Source of the DNA: Microbulbifer aggregans
GTDB taxonomy: Bacteria; Pseudomonadota; Gammaproteobacteria; Pseudomonadales; Cellvibrionaceae
DNA: 64,000 bases
NCBI RefSeq assembly: GCF_020524005.1
Contig: NZ_JAIVKK010000007.1
Coordinates: 124,001-188,000 of the forward strand
Reading direction: 5' to 3'
A program made the translations under genes and the position numbers. How positions within the stretch are numbered: the first letter of the stretch is position 1; each line of letters opens with the position of its first letter. This document shows positions 10,753 to 21,119 of the stretch, one piece after another. The notes under the pieces were generated by a model that saw nothing but the letters and a program-made list of their open reading frames with translations, searched no databases and was not told the origin of the DNA.

Positions 10753-12204
10753 GTGGAATGGGAAGTAGTCATCGGGCTGGAAGTACACGTACAACTCGCC
10801 ACCCAATCTAAAATTTTTTCCGGTGCAAGCACCGCCTTTGGTGCAGACCCGAATACCCAGGCCTGCGCTATCGATCTGGCCATGCCGGGCACGCTGCCGG
10901 TTCCCAATGAAGAAGCGTTCCGTTACGCGGTCATGTTCGGCCTCGCGATGAACGCGGGGATCGGCAAACGCTCGGTGTTCGAGCGCAAGAATTATTTCTA
11001 CCCGGATTTGCCCAAGGGTTACCAGACCACCCAGCTGGAGAAGCCGATCGTGGGCGCGGGCCAGATCGAGATCCACCTGGAAGACGGCAGCAGCAAGACT
11101 GTGCGCCTGCACCATGCGCACCTGGAAGAGGACGCTGGCAAATCCCTGCACGAAGACTTTCACGGCATGTCCGGTATCGACCTCAACCGTGCCGGTACCC
11201 CGCTGATCGAGATCGTCTCCGAGCCGGATATGCGCAGCGCCGCGGAAGCGGTGGCCTATCTGAAAAAGATCCACAGCATCGTGACCTACCTGGGGATTTC
11301 CGACGGCGATATGTCCCAGGGCTCCCTGCGCTGCGACGCCAACGTTTCCGTGCGTCTAAAAGGCGAAGAAGCGCTCGGTACCCGCGCCGAGATCAAGAAC
11401 CTCAACTCGTTCCGCTTTATCGAAAAAGCCATCAAGGTGGAGGCCCAGCGCCAGATCGACCTGATCGAAGACGGTGGCAAGGTAGTGCAGGAAACCCGCC
11501 TGTACGACGCGGACAAGAACGAGACCCGCTCGATGCGCAGCAAGGAAGTGGCCAACGATTACCGCTACTTCCCCTGCCCGGACCTGTTGCCAGTGGTGTT
11601 GTCCGACGAATATATCGAACAGGTTCGCGGTGATCTGCCGGAGTTGCCGGATGCCAAGTGCGCGCGCTTCGAAAAAGACTACGGTCTCTCCGCGTACGAC
11701 GCCGACCAGGTGACCCAGGAGCGCGCTACCGCCGATTACTTCGAGCAGGTAGCCGCCGAGTCCGGCGAGCCCAAACTTGCCGCCAACTGGGTGATGGGTG
11801 AACTTGCCGCACTGCTCAACCGCGAAGAAAAGTCCATCGCCGACTCGCCGGTTTCCGCGGTACACCTGGCCGGCCTGATTGCGCGCATCAAGGACAACAC
11901 CATTTCCAGCAAGATTGCCAAACAGGTATTCGAGGCTATGGCAAATGGTGACGGCGATGCGGATACGGTGATCGAGGCCAAGGGGCTCAAGCAGGTTTCC
12001 GACACCGGTGCCATTGAAAAACTGGTGGACGATGTGATCGCGGCCAGCGGCGCACAGGTAGACAACTACCGCAACGCCGACCCCGACAAACGCCCCAAAA
12101 TGATGGGTTATTTCGTCGGCCAGATCATGAAGGCGTCCAAGGGCCAGGCAAACCCGCAGATGATCAACAAGATCCTCAAGGACAAACTCGACGCCTTGCT
12201 CTGA
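10753..12204 (+). CDS. gatB: Asp-tRNA(Asn)/Glu-tRNA(Gln) amidotransferase subunit B
   Basis: GatB is the kinase/transamidase subunit. The 483-residue protein starts [15 protein letters not shown] (GTG start) and has the cradle-domain motifs of the family, such as [11 protein letters not shown] and [24 protein letters not shown], then a C-terminal helical YqeY-like tail ending in [13 protein letters not shown] chose GTG at 10753 because AGGAGA (10741-10746) lies seven bases upstream and family homology begins exactly there. The frame remains open further upstream into gatA (an ATG at 10441), which is not real coding. Last gene of gatCAB. Confidence 0.97.
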   Translation: MEWEVVIGLEVHVQLATQSKIFSGASTAFGADPNTQACAIDLAMPGTLPVPNEEAFRYAVMFGLAMNAGIGKRSVFERKNYFYPDLPKGYQTTQLEKPIVGAGQIEIHLEDGSSKTVRLHHAHLEEDAGKSLHEDFHGMSGIDLNRAGTPLIEIVSEPDMRSAAEAVAYLKKIHSIVTYLGISDGDMSQGSLRCDANVSVRLKGEEALGTRAEIKNLNSFRFIEKAIKVEAQRQIDLIEDGGKVVQETRLYDADKNETRSMRSKEVANDYRYFPCPDLLPVVLSDEYIEQVRGDLPELPDAKCARFEKDYGLSAYDADQVTQERATADYFEQVAAESGEPKLAANWVMGELAALLNREEKSIADSPVSAVHLAGLIARIKDNTISSKIAKQVFEAMANGDGDADTVIEAKGLKQVSDTGAIEKLVDDVIAASGAQVDNYRNADPDKRPKMMGYFVGQIMKASKGQANPQMINKILKDKLDALL

Positions 12205-12214
12205 CCCACGCCGC

Positions 12215-12232
12215 GGGGCCCATCCGGGCCCC
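12215..12232 (+). terminator. GC hairpin after gatB
   Basis: GGGGCCC (12215-12221) pairs with GGGCCCC (12226-12232) over a four-base loop, ten bases after the gatB stop. No T-tract follows, so it may stabilise the mRNA end or act as a weak terminator. Confidence 0.4.
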
Positions 12233-12443
12233 ACAACCAAGCTGCCCCGCGCGCCAACCTCTCCTCACCTTGCCGCTCCCCCGCAATTACCCAACCCGCC
12301 GTCAAATCAGTGCGCCACATTCGACGAATGGTTAATGGACACCGGGAACCGAACCGTGAAAAGCTGGGACCAATAACAATAAACGGTCAGGCGCAGTCGC
12401 GAGCGACACGCCAAACCAGAAGCAATAAAAAAGAGGTCCCACA

Positions 12444-14132
12444 ATGAACCAGCCTCTCCCCAGCTACAGTAAGGGCGATACCAGTCAGCCACTGATTGAA
12501 ATGACCATCGGTGACAAGTTTGACGAGATTGCCGCAAAGTTTCCCGACAACGAAGCACTGGTCGCGCGCCATCAGGATATCCGCTGGACCTATGCGGAAT
12601 TCAAACAACAGGTCGATACCTGTGCCCGCGCGCTGCTGGCTATCGGTATTCAAAAAGGAGATCGGGTCGGGGTCTGGTCACCAAACTGTGCAGAGTGGAC
12701 CACCATGCAATTCGCCACCGCGAAAATCGGTGCCATCCTGGTCAACATCAACCCGTCCTATCGCCTGCACGAACTGGAATACGCCCTCAACCACTCTCAG
12801 GCGCGCATGCTGGTCATCGCCGAGAGTTTCAAGAGTTCCGACTACACCGCGATGCTCTATGAGCTGGCACCGGAGCTCAAAAACAGCCAAGACAGGCTGA
12901 CACATTCGGACAAACTTCCCCACCTGGAGCTGGTGGTTAACCTCGCCGAAAAAACCTACCCGGGTATGTGGCGCTGGCAGGATCTTCAGCAACAGGCTGC
13001 GGCAGTTAACCCGCAAACGCTGGCAAGTGCACAGGCAACTCTGCAGTGCAGCGACCCGATCAATATCCAGTACACCTCCGGCACCACCGGCTCACCCAAA
13101 GGCGCAACACTCTCCCACCGCAATATCCTGAACAATGGTTTTTTCGTTGCCGAAAGTATCAGCCTGACGGAAAAGGACCGCCTGGTAATCCCCGTGCCCC
13201 TGTACCACTGCTTTGGCATGGTGATGGCCAACCTTGGCTGCGTCACCCACGGTGCCACCATGATCTATCCGGGCGAAGGCTTTGATCCCCGCGCGGTCCT
13301 GGAAACGGTGAGCGCCGAGCGCGCCACCGCGCTCTATGGTGTACCCACCATGTTTATCGCCGAACTGGACCACCCCGACTTCGGAGACTACGACCTGCGC
13401 TCGCTGCGCACCGGGATAATGGCCGGCTCCATCTGCCCGGAAGAGGTTATGAAAGCCGTCAACAGCCGCATGCATATGCGCGAAGTACAGATCGCTTACG
13501 GTATGACCGAGACCAGCCCGGTTTCCACTCAGACCAGTGCAGATGATGCCTTTGACAAGCGAGTCACCACCGTCGGCCGCACCCAGCCGCATCTGGAATC
13601 CAAGGTCATTGGTCCGATCAGCGACGATCCACTGCCACGGGGGGAAATCGGTGAACTTTGCACCCGCGGTTATAGCGTCATGCTCGGTTACTGGGACAAT
13701 GAAGCCGCTACCCGCGATGCCATTGATGGCAACGGCTGGATGCACACCGGGGACCTGGCCACCATGGACAGTGAGGGCTATATCCAGATTGTCGGGCGCA
13801 TAAAGGACATGGTGATCCGCGGTGGTGAAAACATTTACCCCAAGGAAATCGAGGAGTTTCTGTATACCCACCCGGCCATTTCTGATGTTCAGGTCACCGG
13901 GATCCCCGACAAAAAATACGGTGAAGAACTCGTCGCCTGGGTGCGCCTCCGCCCCCGCCATGAGTCGGTTACCGCAGAAGATCTGCGCGCGTTCTGCCGC
14001 GGTAAAATCACCCATTTCAAGGTTCCCCGGTATTTCAAATTCGTCGATGAATTCCCCATGACGGTAACCGGCAAGATCCAGAAATTCCGCATGCGCGAAA
14101 TTTCCATGGCCGAACTGGGAATCGAAGCCTGA
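12444..14132 (+). CDS. AMP-binding acyl-CoA synthetase (FadD/ACSF2-like)
   Basis: This enzyme activates a fatty acid with ATP and CoA through an acyl-adenylate. The 562-residue protein shows the ordered ANL-superfamily motifs: phosphate loop [11 protein letters not shown] (210-220), YGMTETSP (352-359), [10 protein letters not shown], the hinge region [20 protein letters not shown], and the catalytic lysine in VTGKIQKF (K544). Overall it resembles the medium/long-chain YngI/ACSF2 group rather than E. coli FadD; chain-length preference cannot be read from sequence. It stands alone on the plus strand with 239 bases before it and 192 after, so it probably has its own promoter. The ATG at 12444 follows AAAGAGGT. 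Confidence 0.9.
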   Translation: MNQPLPSYSKGDTSQPLIEMTIGDKFDEIAAKFPDNEALVARHQDIRWTYAEFKQQVDTCARALLAIGIQKGDRVGVWSPNCAEWTTMQFATAKIGAILVNINPSYRLHELEYALNHSQARMLVIAESFKSSDYTAMLYELAPELKNSQDRLTHSDKLPHLELVVNLAEKTYPGMWRWQDLQQQAAAVNPQTLASAQATLQCSDPINIQYTSGTTGSPKGATLSHRNILNNGFFVAESISLTEKDRLVIPVPLYHCFGMVMANLGCVTHGATMIYPGEGFDPRAVLETVSAERATALYGVPTMFIAELDHPDFGDYDLRSLRTGIMAGSICPEEVMKAVNSRMHMREVQIAYGMTETSPVSTQTSADDAFDKRVTTVGRTQPHLESKVIGPISDDPLPRGEIGELCTRGYSVMLGYWDNEAATRDAIDGNGWMHTGDLATMDSEGYIQIVGRIKDMVIRGGENIYPKEIEEFLYTHPAISDVQVTGIPDKKYGEELVAWVRLRPRHESVTAEDLRAFCRGKITHFKVPRYFKFVDEFPMTVTGKIQKFRMREISMAELGIEA

Positions 14133-14324
14133 CGCAAATACTCATCACTTGCTGCCTGTATTCGACGAGCCTGGATTTCCGCCGCGCCCCCCTCGGATGG
14201 CACGCGGGAAGACAGGCCGGCCCCTGCCGCATACAATGTCCCCCAAGCCAGCGCCGGGTATCCTGGTGGTATTTGGCTATTAACACCCATTGAACGTCGG
14301 CACTAGTGAAAGAAGGAAGTAGCA

Positions 14325-14621
14325 ATGAGCCTGAAAAAGGACAAACAGAAAGTTCTCGGTGAAGTTTTCGATGACGCGCGCATCGCGGAATTTCTGACTG
14401 GAGAGGCGCCGGCCGGATTTAACCGGGACTTTTACCTGCTGGAGCGCGCTTACCGCGGCATGAAGGCTGAAAACTTTGCCACTTTCGTGGGCCTGTTCAA
14501 AGAGCAGGGACTGGACCTGGACAGCCAGAGCCCGGAAGGCCAGACATTGCTCGCCCGCATCGGCGAACACGGACAGAGTGCGGAATATGCGGAAATTCTG
14601 CGCGCGGCAGGAGCCAGGTAA
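14325..14621 (+). CDS. PA4642-family small protein
   Basis: A 98-residue soluble protein beginning MSLKKDKQKVLGEVFDDARI. It resembles a conserved gammaproteobacterial family known from Pseudomonas (PA4642), which has no established function. The sequence reads as a small helical domain with a GFNRDFYLLERAYRGMKAENF core, and no signal peptide or membrane segment is seen. A good ribosome binding site (AGAAGGA) precedes the ATG. It stops three bases before the next gene, so the two are almost certainly co-translated, which ties this unknown protein to a membrane partner. Confidence 0.8.
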   Translation: MSLKKDKQKVLGEVFDDARIAEFLTGEAPAGFNRDFYLLERAYRGMKAENFATFVGLFKEQGLDLDSQSPEGQTLLARIGEHGQSAEYAEILRAAGAR

Positions 14622-14624
14622 ACC

Positions 14625-15542
14625 ATGACCTCAAACCCGGTACACGGCGTCAATGCACTGATCCGGGGGGCGCAGCTGCTCACCCGGCGCGAGCTGCGCC
14701 CGTTTATTATAGTTCCCCTGCTGATCAACCTGGTGCTGTTTATCGCGCTCTCCGCGGTGATGATCAGCCAGTTCGACGACCTGGCCAGCTACATCGGCAG
14801 CCTGCTTTCCGATGAGCCTGTCGACACATCCAACATGTCCTGGTGGCGCGCAATATTGGCCACTGGGGCGGACTGGGCGGCGAGCGCTTTCCGCTGGCTG
14901 GCCTGGCTGATCGCCTTCGCAGTCGTACTGCTGTTCTTTCTCGTTTACGGGTACCTGTTCGGCATTATCACCAACATTATCGCGGCGCCGTTCAACGGTT
15001 TTCTCGCCGAAAAGGTGGAGGAATTACTGACCGGTCACCCGCCGCCTCCGGAACCCATCGCCAAGATGGTATTCCGCACCCTCGGCCGCGAGCTGCGCAA
15101 GCTGATGTATTTTCTCGGCTGGGGCCTGGTGATATTTGTGATCGCCCTACTCACCAGCTGGACTGTATTTATCCCGGCAGTACTTGGTGCCTTGTGGGGT
15201 GCCTGGTGCATGGCCATCCAGTATGTGGACTACCCGCTGGATAACCACCAGCGCTCATTCAGCGAGCTCAAGCGTGTATTGATGCGCAAGAAACTCACCA
15301 CCCTGGGGTTCGGCGGCACCGTGATGCTGGCGAAGATGGTACCGGTCCTGAATATTTTCGTGATGCCCGCAGCCGTCGCCGGCGGTACCGCACTGTGGGT
15401 GGAGCGCATCTGGAGTGAAGGCGACCCGGGTAAAGGGCCCAACGGATCAGGCTCCACCGGGGACCGGAATAGCTCGATGGAAAACCTCGAACAGGACAAT
15501 CCCAGAAAGTGGCCGAAAGGTATTGAAGGCCCGGAAAAATAA
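14625..15542 (+). CDS. cysZ: CysZ-like membrane protein (EI24 family)
   Basis: The 305-residue product begins MTSNPVHGVNALIRGAQLLT and has about four long hydrophobic segments, with the family region YGYLFGIITNIIAAPFNGFLAEKVEELLTG near the middle. CysZ proteins are inner-membrane sulfate channels or regulators of sulfate uptake for cysteine synthesis. This copy is about 50 residues longer than E. coli CysZ (253), the extra being a polar C-terminal tail of low complexity (EGDPGKGPNGSGSTGDRNSS). No cys genes are nearby, so the sulfate role is inferred from family only. A strong terminator follows. Confidence 0.8.
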   Translation: MTSNPVHGVNALIRGAQLLTRRELRPFIIVPLLINLVLFIALSAVMISQFDDLASYIGSLLSDEPVDTSNMSWWRAILATGADWAASAFRWLAWLIAFAVVLLFFLVYGYLFGIITNIIAAPFNGFLAEKVEELLTGHPPPPEPIAKMVFRTLGRELRKLMYFLGWGLVIFVIALLTSWTVFIPAVLGALWGAWCMAIQYVDYPLDNHQRSFSELKRVLMRKKLTTLGFGGTVMLAKMVPVLNIFVMPAAVAGGTALWVERIWSEGDPGKGPNGSGSTGDRNSSMENLEQDNPRKWPKGIEGPEK

Positions 15543-15569
15543 GGTCTGCCGAGTTCAGCTGATCCAAAC

Positions 15570-15598
15570 AAAAAAACGCGGAAATCCCGCGTTTTTTT
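15570..15598. terminator. Bidirectional intrinsic terminator (cysZ / rhlB)
   Basis: AAAAAACGCGG pairs with CCGCGTTTTTTT around a short AAATC loop. T-runs on both strands suit the convergent genes cysZ (plus) and rhlB (minus). Confidence 0.9.
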
Positions 15599-15659
15599 GT
15601 TTCTGGCTACCAGCTTTCCGGAAGCATGGCAGCCCTGGTATTCGCTGCTCGCAAAGGGA

Positions 15660-17213
15660 TCAGTGGCGAGACCGGCCACCACCACGGTGTCCGCCACGAT
15701 TGCCACCGCGATCACCACGGCGATCGCGGTTGCCCCCACGATCATCGCTACTGCGCTTCACATGCACCTTGGGCGGTTCCACCAGTAATTCTTCCGGCGG
15801 AACCTCGCACTTCAATTTGCTGTCCAGCAACTTCTCGATCGGCTCCAGACGCATAGCGTCGTCTTCACACGCGAAACTGATGGAAGTACCGCTCTTGCCC
15901 GCGCGGCCGGTACGGCCGATGCGGTGCACGTAATCTTCCGGCTCCTCCGGCAGGGTGTAGTTCACCACGTGGCTGATACCATCGATATGGATTCCGCGGC
16001 CCGCCACATCGGTAGCCACCAGCACCCTGGATTTACCGGATTTAAAGTCTTCCAGTGTGCGCACACGCTTGTTCTGCGCCACCTCACCGGACAGCAGGCC
16101 GGCATCGAAACCGTGCGCGATGAGATTTTCGTGCAAGCGGCGGCACTGGTCGCGGCGGTTGGCAAACACGATCAGGCTTTCCACCTCATCGCCTTGCAGG
16201 ATGTTGTAAAGCAGTTTGTATTTTTCGTCACCGGAGACCAGGTACACATGCTGGGTCACAGTATCAGTGGCCACTCGCTCCGGCTCGATTTCCACGATAG
16301 TCGGATCCAGGGTCCACTGTTCCACCAGGTCGTCCACTTCCGGGGTGAAGGTGGCGGAGAAGAACATGGTCTGGCGGTGGGTCTTGCGCGGGGTCTGGCG
16401 CACGATACGACGGACCTGCGGAATAAAGCCCATATCCAGCATCCGGTCTGCCTCGTCGATCACCAGGAACTCCACCTGGTCGAGGAAGCAGTCCCGGTTG
16501 CTGACGAAGTCCAGCAGGCGACCGGGAGTGGCGACCAGAATGTCCACCAGTCGCTCGTTCAGCGCCTTCTGCTGCTTCTGGTAATCCATACCGCCAACCA
16601 GGGTGTGAATTTCCAGGTCGGTGTATTTACACAGGTTCTTGGCGTCGTCGGCGATCTGCATCACCAGCTCGCGGGTCGGCGCGATGATCAGTGCACGCGC
16701 CTCGCCGGCATAGCGCTCGTCTTCAAACGGGTTCTTAAGCAGCTCGTCGATGACCGTAATCAGGAAGGCCGCAGTCTTGCCGGTTCCCGTCTGGGCCTTG
16801 CCCACCAGGTCGTGACCGTTCAGGGTGTGTGGCAGCGACTGCCCCTGAATGGGCGAGCAGTACTGGAAGCCAAGATCGGCAATGCCGTGCATCAGTGGCA
16901 GCGGCAGATCCAGGTCGTGGAAACGGACCTTGCCCTCCTGCTCCGGCACCTGGAATTGATCCAGGCTCCAGGGCGCTTGCTGCTCTGGCTTGCGGGATCC
17001 GCCTGAACGACCACCCTTGCCACGCGACTTGTTTCCACCGGCACTGCCCCGCCGCCCGCGCTTACGCCCTTCGTCGGACTTGCCGCCCTCCTTTGAGGAA
17101 GACGAGCGCGTTTTGTCGGCGCCGGAAGCCTTGTGCTCCGATGCCGGGTGCGACTGCTTATTCTGGTTATCCTGCGCACTGCCTGAGGAACGGCGGAAAA
17201 ACTTACCTATCAA
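15660..17213 (-). CDS. rhlB: DEAD-box RNA helicase, RhlB-like
   Basis: An ATP-dependent RNA helicase of 517 residues. The core shows the Q motif with its aromatic [19 protein letters not shown], motif I AQTGTGKT (140-147), motif Ia [22 protein letters not shown] (253-256), SAT (286-288), motif [14 protein letters not shown] and motif [12 protein letters not shown]. Wording of the core resembles Pseudomonas RhlB, which works in RNA decay. Beyond the core there is a basic Ser/Lys/Gly-rich N-terminal extension of about 95 residues and an Arg-Gly-Gly-rich C-terminal tail, both likely RNA-binding. Assignment to RhlB rather than RhlE is by resemblance of the N-terminal core and is less certain than the helicase call. 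Confidence 0.85.
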   Translation of the reverse strand: MIGKFFRRSSGSAQDNQNKQSHPASEHKASGADKTRSSSSKEGGKSDEGRKRGRRGSAGGNKSRGKGGRSGGSRKPEQQAPWSLDQFQVPEQEGKVRFHDLDLPLPLMHGIADLGFQYCSPIQGQSLPHTLNGHDLVGKAQTGTGKTAAFLITVIDELLKNPFEDERYAGEARALIIAPTRELVMQIADDAKNLCKYTDLEIHTLVGGMDYQKQQKALNERLVDILVATPGRLLDFVSNRDCFLDQVEFLVIDEADRMLDMGFIPQVRRIVRQTPRKTHRQTMFFSATFTPEVDDLVEQWTLDPTIVEIEPERVATDTVTQHVYLVSGDEKYKLLYNILQGDEVESLIVFANRRDQCRRLHENLIAHGFDAGLLSGEVAQNKRVRTLEDFKSGKSRVLVATDVAGRGIHIDGISHVVNYTLPEEPEDYVHRIGRTGRAGKSGTSISFACEDDAMRLEPIEKLLDSKLKCEVPPEELLVEPPKVHVKRSSDDRGGNRDRRGDRGGNRGGHRGGGRSRH

Positions 17214-17263
17214 CGGATTACTCGCTTAATGATCAAATATTCGGCGAGTATATCATCGATATG

Positions 17264-17340
17264 GCTCAGGTATCGGTATATGTATATGGCTTAGGTATCG
17301 CCTAGGTATCGCTTAGGTATCGACTTGGACTCAGGTATGT
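17264..17340. repeat. Five imperfect direct repeats of CTTAGGTATCG
   Basis: Between rhlB and the DoxX gene the motif (G)CTTAGGTATCG or a one-base variant starts near 17264, 17289, 17301, 17312 and 17330. Spacing is irregular (11-25 bases). It lies upstream of rhlB (minus strand) and just past the doxX stop, so it could be a regulatory or expanded simple-sequence region. No function is known to me. Confidence 0.6.
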
Positions 17341-17975
17341 CCCCGGAAAGCGCAATCCGTCAGGCCCTGGCGCCGGGCAATCCAGTAATCGAGGCTTACA
17401 TAGCGCCCCGCCCCACTGAAAAGCAGTGCCAGCAGCATGATGAAATAGGTGGCTGCGAACTCAATGCCATTCTTGAGCACAGTGAAGTTACCCGCCTCGG
17501 TCAGCCACTCGTAGTGCCCATACTCTTTCAGGAGTTCCACAGCCTTTTCCTTACGCACCACCGCCTCGGCAATCAGGTCCCTGCGCCACTCCCAGGGCAC
17601 AGTGAGAGTCTGCTCCGGCAGTGCGTGCCAGCCGTACTGCCAGTGGACACTCACCGCCGCGACTGCCATCGTGACCATCAATGGAATGGCTGCCAGTCGC
17701 ACCCCCAGTCCCAACAACAGTGCCAGGCCGCCAATAAACTCGGTCAGTGCTGCCAGCCAGGCCATCAGAACCGGCGCGGGAAGGCCCAACCCCCAGTCCG
17801 GGTTACCAAACCAGGCCGCCACATCCTCGATATGACCGAGCTTGTTATACCCAGAGAGGATAAATATCGGGGCCAGGAAGAGCCTCAGTGCCAGCGGCCC
17901 CAGCCCGTCCAGCGGGCGCAGGAAATGCAGGAAGCACCGGTAAATACGATTGAACCCACTGCGGTCGCCATCCAT
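17331..17975 (-). CDS. DoxX family membrane protein
   Basis: A 214-residue inner-membrane protein with about four hydrophobic helices. It has the DoxX-family opening LALRLFLAPIFILSGYNKLGHIEDVAAWF and the second-helix region LTEFIGGLALLLGLGVRLAA. DoxX/HvfX-type proteins are linked to redox or copper-related envelope functions in several bacteria, but the role varies. A hydrophilic insert of roughly 45 residues (after HWQYGWHALPEQ) is longer than in minimal DoxX proteins. It is divergent from the MATE gene, with 101 bases between. Confidence 0.85.
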   Translation of the reverse strand: MDGDRSGFNRIYRCFLHFLRPLDGLGPLALRLFLAPIFILSGYNKLGHIEDVAAWFGNPDWGLGLPAPVLMAWLAALTEFIGGLALLLGLGVRLAAIPLMVTMAVAAVSVHWQYGWHALPEQTLTVPWEWRRDLIAEAVVRKEKAVELLKEYGHYEWLTEAGNFTVLKNGIEFAATYFIMLLALLFSGAGRYVSLDYWIARRQGLTDCAFRGHT

Positions 17976-18076
17976 AATTCGCTCCGAATTTTCCGCCGTT
18001 TTATATCTGGTCGGATCAGCCGCCGGATTCTTACTGCTTCACCCCGCCGGCCAGGCTCGCACCAGTTTAGTCATTC

Positions 18077-19447
18077 GTGTTGTCCCCCATGCTGAAACTC
18101 TACAAACGCGCTACCGCCACCGAGCTGCGCCACCTGACCAACCTCGGCGGCCCGCTGGTGGTCAGCAACCTGGCCGTGGTAAGCATGGGGGTCACCGATA
18201 CCATCGTCGCTGGCCAATCCGGTGAAACCGATCTCGCCGGCCTGGCGCTCGGATCCAGTATCTGGGCGGTGTGTGCGGTGACCCTGATCGGTATGCTCGC
18301 AGCGGTCTCGCCGGTAGTGGCCAATTTGCGCGGCGCCCGCGATGAAGCGGGCTGTGCCCGGCAGATGCAACAGTCGGCGTGGATTGCCCTGGTGGGCGGG
18401 CTACTGGTTATGGCCGGGCTGGTGACGTCCATCTGGTGGAGCCAGTGGATTCAGACCGAGGCACCGGTGCGCCAGGTGATGATTCACTACCTGCTGGCAC
18501 TGGCCACCGGTACCCTGCCCTTCGCATTCGGCAGTGCACTGCGCGGCTACTGCGAAGGCATGGGGCAGGTACGCCCGGTCATGCGCATTTACCTGGCCGC
18601 GGCGGCCTTAAATATTCCACTGGACGCGCTGCTGGTGTTCGGCTGGGGACCAATCCCCGCCATGGGCGGTGCTGGCTGCGGTTGGGCCACCAGTTTCGTG
18701 TGCTGGTGTATTGCCATCGCCCTCTACTGGCACGCCAAACAGGACCCGGCCTACCGCGCCCTGAAACTGCAATTACGCCCCCCTCGCCCGCACTGGCCCA
18801 CCCTGCGTCACCTGCTGGCTGTGGGTATGCCGATCTGCGTCGGCGCAGCCAGTGAGGTAACGTTTTTTGCCAGCCTGGCGCTGTTGCTTGCCTCTTACGG
18901 TGCCACCATTGTGGCCGCCCACCAGATAGGCCTGAGTATCGGCTCAGTGTTTTACCTCGTTGCGCTGGCACTGGCGCAGGCCGTCAGTATCCGTACCGCT
19001 CAGGTATTGGGGCAGATACGCCCCAAGCGCGCGCGCTTTGTGAGTATCGTTGGGGTGTGTAGCGGACTGGTGTACGCGCTGTGTACCGGGGCAATCCTGA
19101 TCACCCTGCGCGACTGGCTGGTACTCGCCTATACCGACAACCCGGACATCATCGCTGTCGCCACCAACCTGCTGCTACTTGCCGCCGCCTTCCAGTTGGT
19201 CGACGTGGCCCAGGCGATGGCCTGGGGCGCACTGCGCGGCTACAAAGACACCCAGGTGCCCATGTACATGCAGCTGTTCTCATACTGGCTGGTGGGGCTC
19301 GGCAGCGCTTACTGGCTCGGCGAGCAGTTGTGGGGCGTATATGGTTACTGGACGGGTATTTGTATTGGCCTCGGCACAGCGGCCGTTCTTCTGCTCATTC
19401 GTCTCCGGCGAACCAGCGCCAGGGCATTGCAAACCAATCGGACCTGA
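18077..19447 (+). CDS. MATE family multidrug/Na+ antiporter
   Basis: A 456-residue polytopic membrane protein with the twelve-helix pattern of MatE exporters. It begins MLSPMLKLYKRATATELRHLTNLGGPLVVSNL and includes typical segments such as VSMGVTDTIVAGQSGETDLAGLALGSSIW and GYCEGMGQVRPVMRIYL. Members expel cationic drugs in exchange for Na+ or H+. The closest general type is NorM; substrate is not predictable. It appears monocistronic, and 154 bases without a clear terminator separate it from the next gene. Confidence 0.92.
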   Translation: MLSPMLKLYKRATATELRHLTNLGGPLVVSNLAVVSMGVTDTIVAGQSGETDLAGLALGSSIWAVCAVTLIGMLAAVSPVVANLRGARDEAGCARQMQQSAWIALVGGLLVMAGLVTSIWWSQWIQTEAPVRQVMIHYLLALATGTLPFAFGSALRGYCEGMGQVRPVMRIYLAAAALNIPLDALLVFGWGPIPAMGGAGCGWATSFVCWCIAIALYWHAKQDPAYRALKLQLRPPRPHWPTLRHLLAVGMPICVGAASEVTFFASLALLLASYGATIVAAHQIGLSIGSVFYLVALALAQAVSIRTAQVLGQIRPKRARFVSIVGVCSGLVYALCTGAILITLRDWLVLAYTDNPDIIAVATNLLLLAAAFQLVDVAQAMAWGALRGYKDTQVPMYMQLFSYWLVGLGSAYWLGEQLWGVYGYWTGICIGLGTAAVLLLIRLRRTSARALQTNRT

Positions 19448-19601
19448 CCACATCGGCAAACCGCCAAGTAACACGCAATTCCGGATGGCGCGATTGGCTA
19501 TACTCGCGCTCGCATGGAACCCTTGACGAGATTTCGCGCCAAATAGTCCTGAGCCGCGAAAGCGAAATCTGTCCCGAACACGTTAATTGCCGGAGCTATT
19601 C

Positions 19602-21080
19602 ATGGTTTGTCGCTCTTTGAGCCTGTCGCTATTACTGTCCCTCTCCTTCTCTGCACTTCCAGTATTTGCGGAGGAGTCGCCGCAGGATGCGCAAGCGACG
19701 AATGAAGTTGCCACGGAAGAAAGTGCCCCGGCCAGCCAGGAAAGCATCGAACAGGAGCCCGCCCAGGAAGAACGGCCAGTCGCTTCACCAATGCAGACAG
19801 ACGCCGCTGCTGATACTGAACCAATGCCCCAGGCCAAAAGTATCGAGCTGGACAAACCGGTCAGCGAACAGGAGCTGATTACGCCGCCACAGGAAAAACC
19901 GGCCGAGCCCGAAGAGAAAGAAAAGCCACAGCCCAAGCCGCAACCGGCGCCCGCTGAACCTGAGGTAGCACCGAAGCTTGAGGGGCGCCCGCTGCGCCTG
20001 CTCGGCGCAGAAGTCCCCCCGGCCACGGCCACCCGCCTGCCCTGGTCGCCGAGCCAGCACTTTGAGGGTGTCTACAGTGCGACACCGATACTGGTGGTCA
20101 ATGGTGCCGAACCGGGACCGACCCTCTGTATCACTGCGGCCATTCACGGTGACGAGCTGAACGGCATCGAGACGGTGCGTCGGGTAATGTATAACCTGAA
20201 CCCGGAAACGCTTAAAGGCGCCGTGATTGGCGTTCCCATTGTGAACATGCAGGGCTTTCACCGCAGCTCGCGCTATCTTACCGACCGCCGCGACCTGAAC
20301 CGCCACTTTCCCGGCGACCGCAATGGCTCTTCCGCCTCACGTATCGCACGTTCATTTTTTGACGAGGTAGTGGTGCACTGCAACGCCATCGTGGACCTGC
20401 ACACCGGCTCTTTCTACCGCACAAACTTGCCGCAGTTGCGCGGTGATCTGACCGACCCCAAAGTCGTGAAGCTGACAAAAGGCTTCGGCTCCACTGTGGT
20501 TCTCCACAGCGACGGCGCCAAGGGCACCCTGCGCCATGCGGCGGTCGCAGCGGGAATCCCCACGGTAACCCTGGAAGCCGGCGCCCCCATGGTGCTGGAC
20601 GAACTCTCGGTCAGTCACAGCGTGAAAGGTATCCGCACCCTGCTGAACCAGCTGGGCATGGTGAGTAAGTTCCGCCTGTGGGGCGAGCCGGAGCCGGTGT
20701 ACTACAACTCCACCTGGCAGCGGGCCACCAACGGCGGCATCATTTTCAGCAAAGTGCAGCTGGGGGAATTTGTCAGCAAGGGAGACCTGCTGGGCACCGT
20801 CACCAACCCGATCACCAATGTGCGCAATGAAATTCGCTCGCAGTACAACGGGCGCATTCTCGGCATGGCGATGAACCAGGTAGTACAGCCTGGGTTTGCG
20901 GCTTATCACATCGGGATCGAAGCGCCGCAGGAGCAAATCAGCCCGCCGGAAGAAGTGGTCGCGGAAGATACTCCCGCAGTGATTGAAAACGACGCGGGTT
21001 CCGACAACGGCACCCGTGAGACCACTGAAGACAAGCCCGCAGACCAGCAGACACCGGCCTCCGAAAGCGACGAGGACTGA
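19602..21080 (+). CDS. Secreted succinylglutamate desuccinylase/aspartoacylase-like protein
   Basis: The 492-residue product has a signal peptide (MVCRSLSLSLLLSLSFSALP, likely cut after VFA at residue 23). A Pro/Glu/Gln/Lys-rich linker follows to about residue 125, then an M14-like AstE/AspA domain, and a short acidic tail closes the protein. Zinc ligands are visible as H182 and E185 in AAIHGDELNG and H267 in VDLHTGSF; RRDLNRHFPG supplies the usual substrate-binding Arg/Asn. A C-terminal biotinyl-like beta domain (GEFVSKGDLLGTVTNP) follows the catalytic domain, as in related proteins. Family members deacylate N-acyl amino acids or act as carboxypeptidases; the substrate here is unknown, and export makes a classic arginine-catabolic role unlikely. 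I chose ATG 19602, with GGAG upstream, over a TTG at 19587. Confidence 0.85.
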   Translation: MVCRSLSLSLLLSLSFSALPVFAEESPQDAQATNEVATEESAPASQESIEQEPAQEERPVASPMQTDAAADTEPMPQAKSIELDKPVSEQELITPPQEKPAEPEEKEKPQPKPQPAPAEPEVAPKLEGRPLRLLGAEVPPATATRLPWSPSQHFEGVYSATPILVVNGAEPGPTLCITAAIHGDELNGIETVRRVMYNLNPETLKGAVIGVPIVNMQGFHRSSRYLTDRRDLNRHFPGDRNGSSASRIARSFFDEVVVHCNAIVDLHTGSFYRTNLPQLRGDLTDPKVVKLTKGFGSTVVLHSDGAKGTLRHAAVAAGIPTVTLEAGAPMVLDELSVSHSVKGIRTLLNQLGMVSKFRLWGEPEPVYYNSTWQRATNGGIIFSKVQLGEFVSKGDLLGTVTNPITNVRNEIRSQYNGRILGMAMNQVVQPGFAAYHIGIEAPQEQISPPEEVVAEDTPAVIENDAGSDNGTRETTEDKPADQQTPASESDED

Positions 21081-21119
21081 GCAGATTAGCGCGCGAACAG
21101 GGCGCCGGTCTTCGGCGGC

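Noticed and set aside
15924..17006. 360-codon open frame on the plus strand opposite rhlB
   Set aside because: Shadow of the helicase gene; His/Val-rich reverse-frame composition without motifs.
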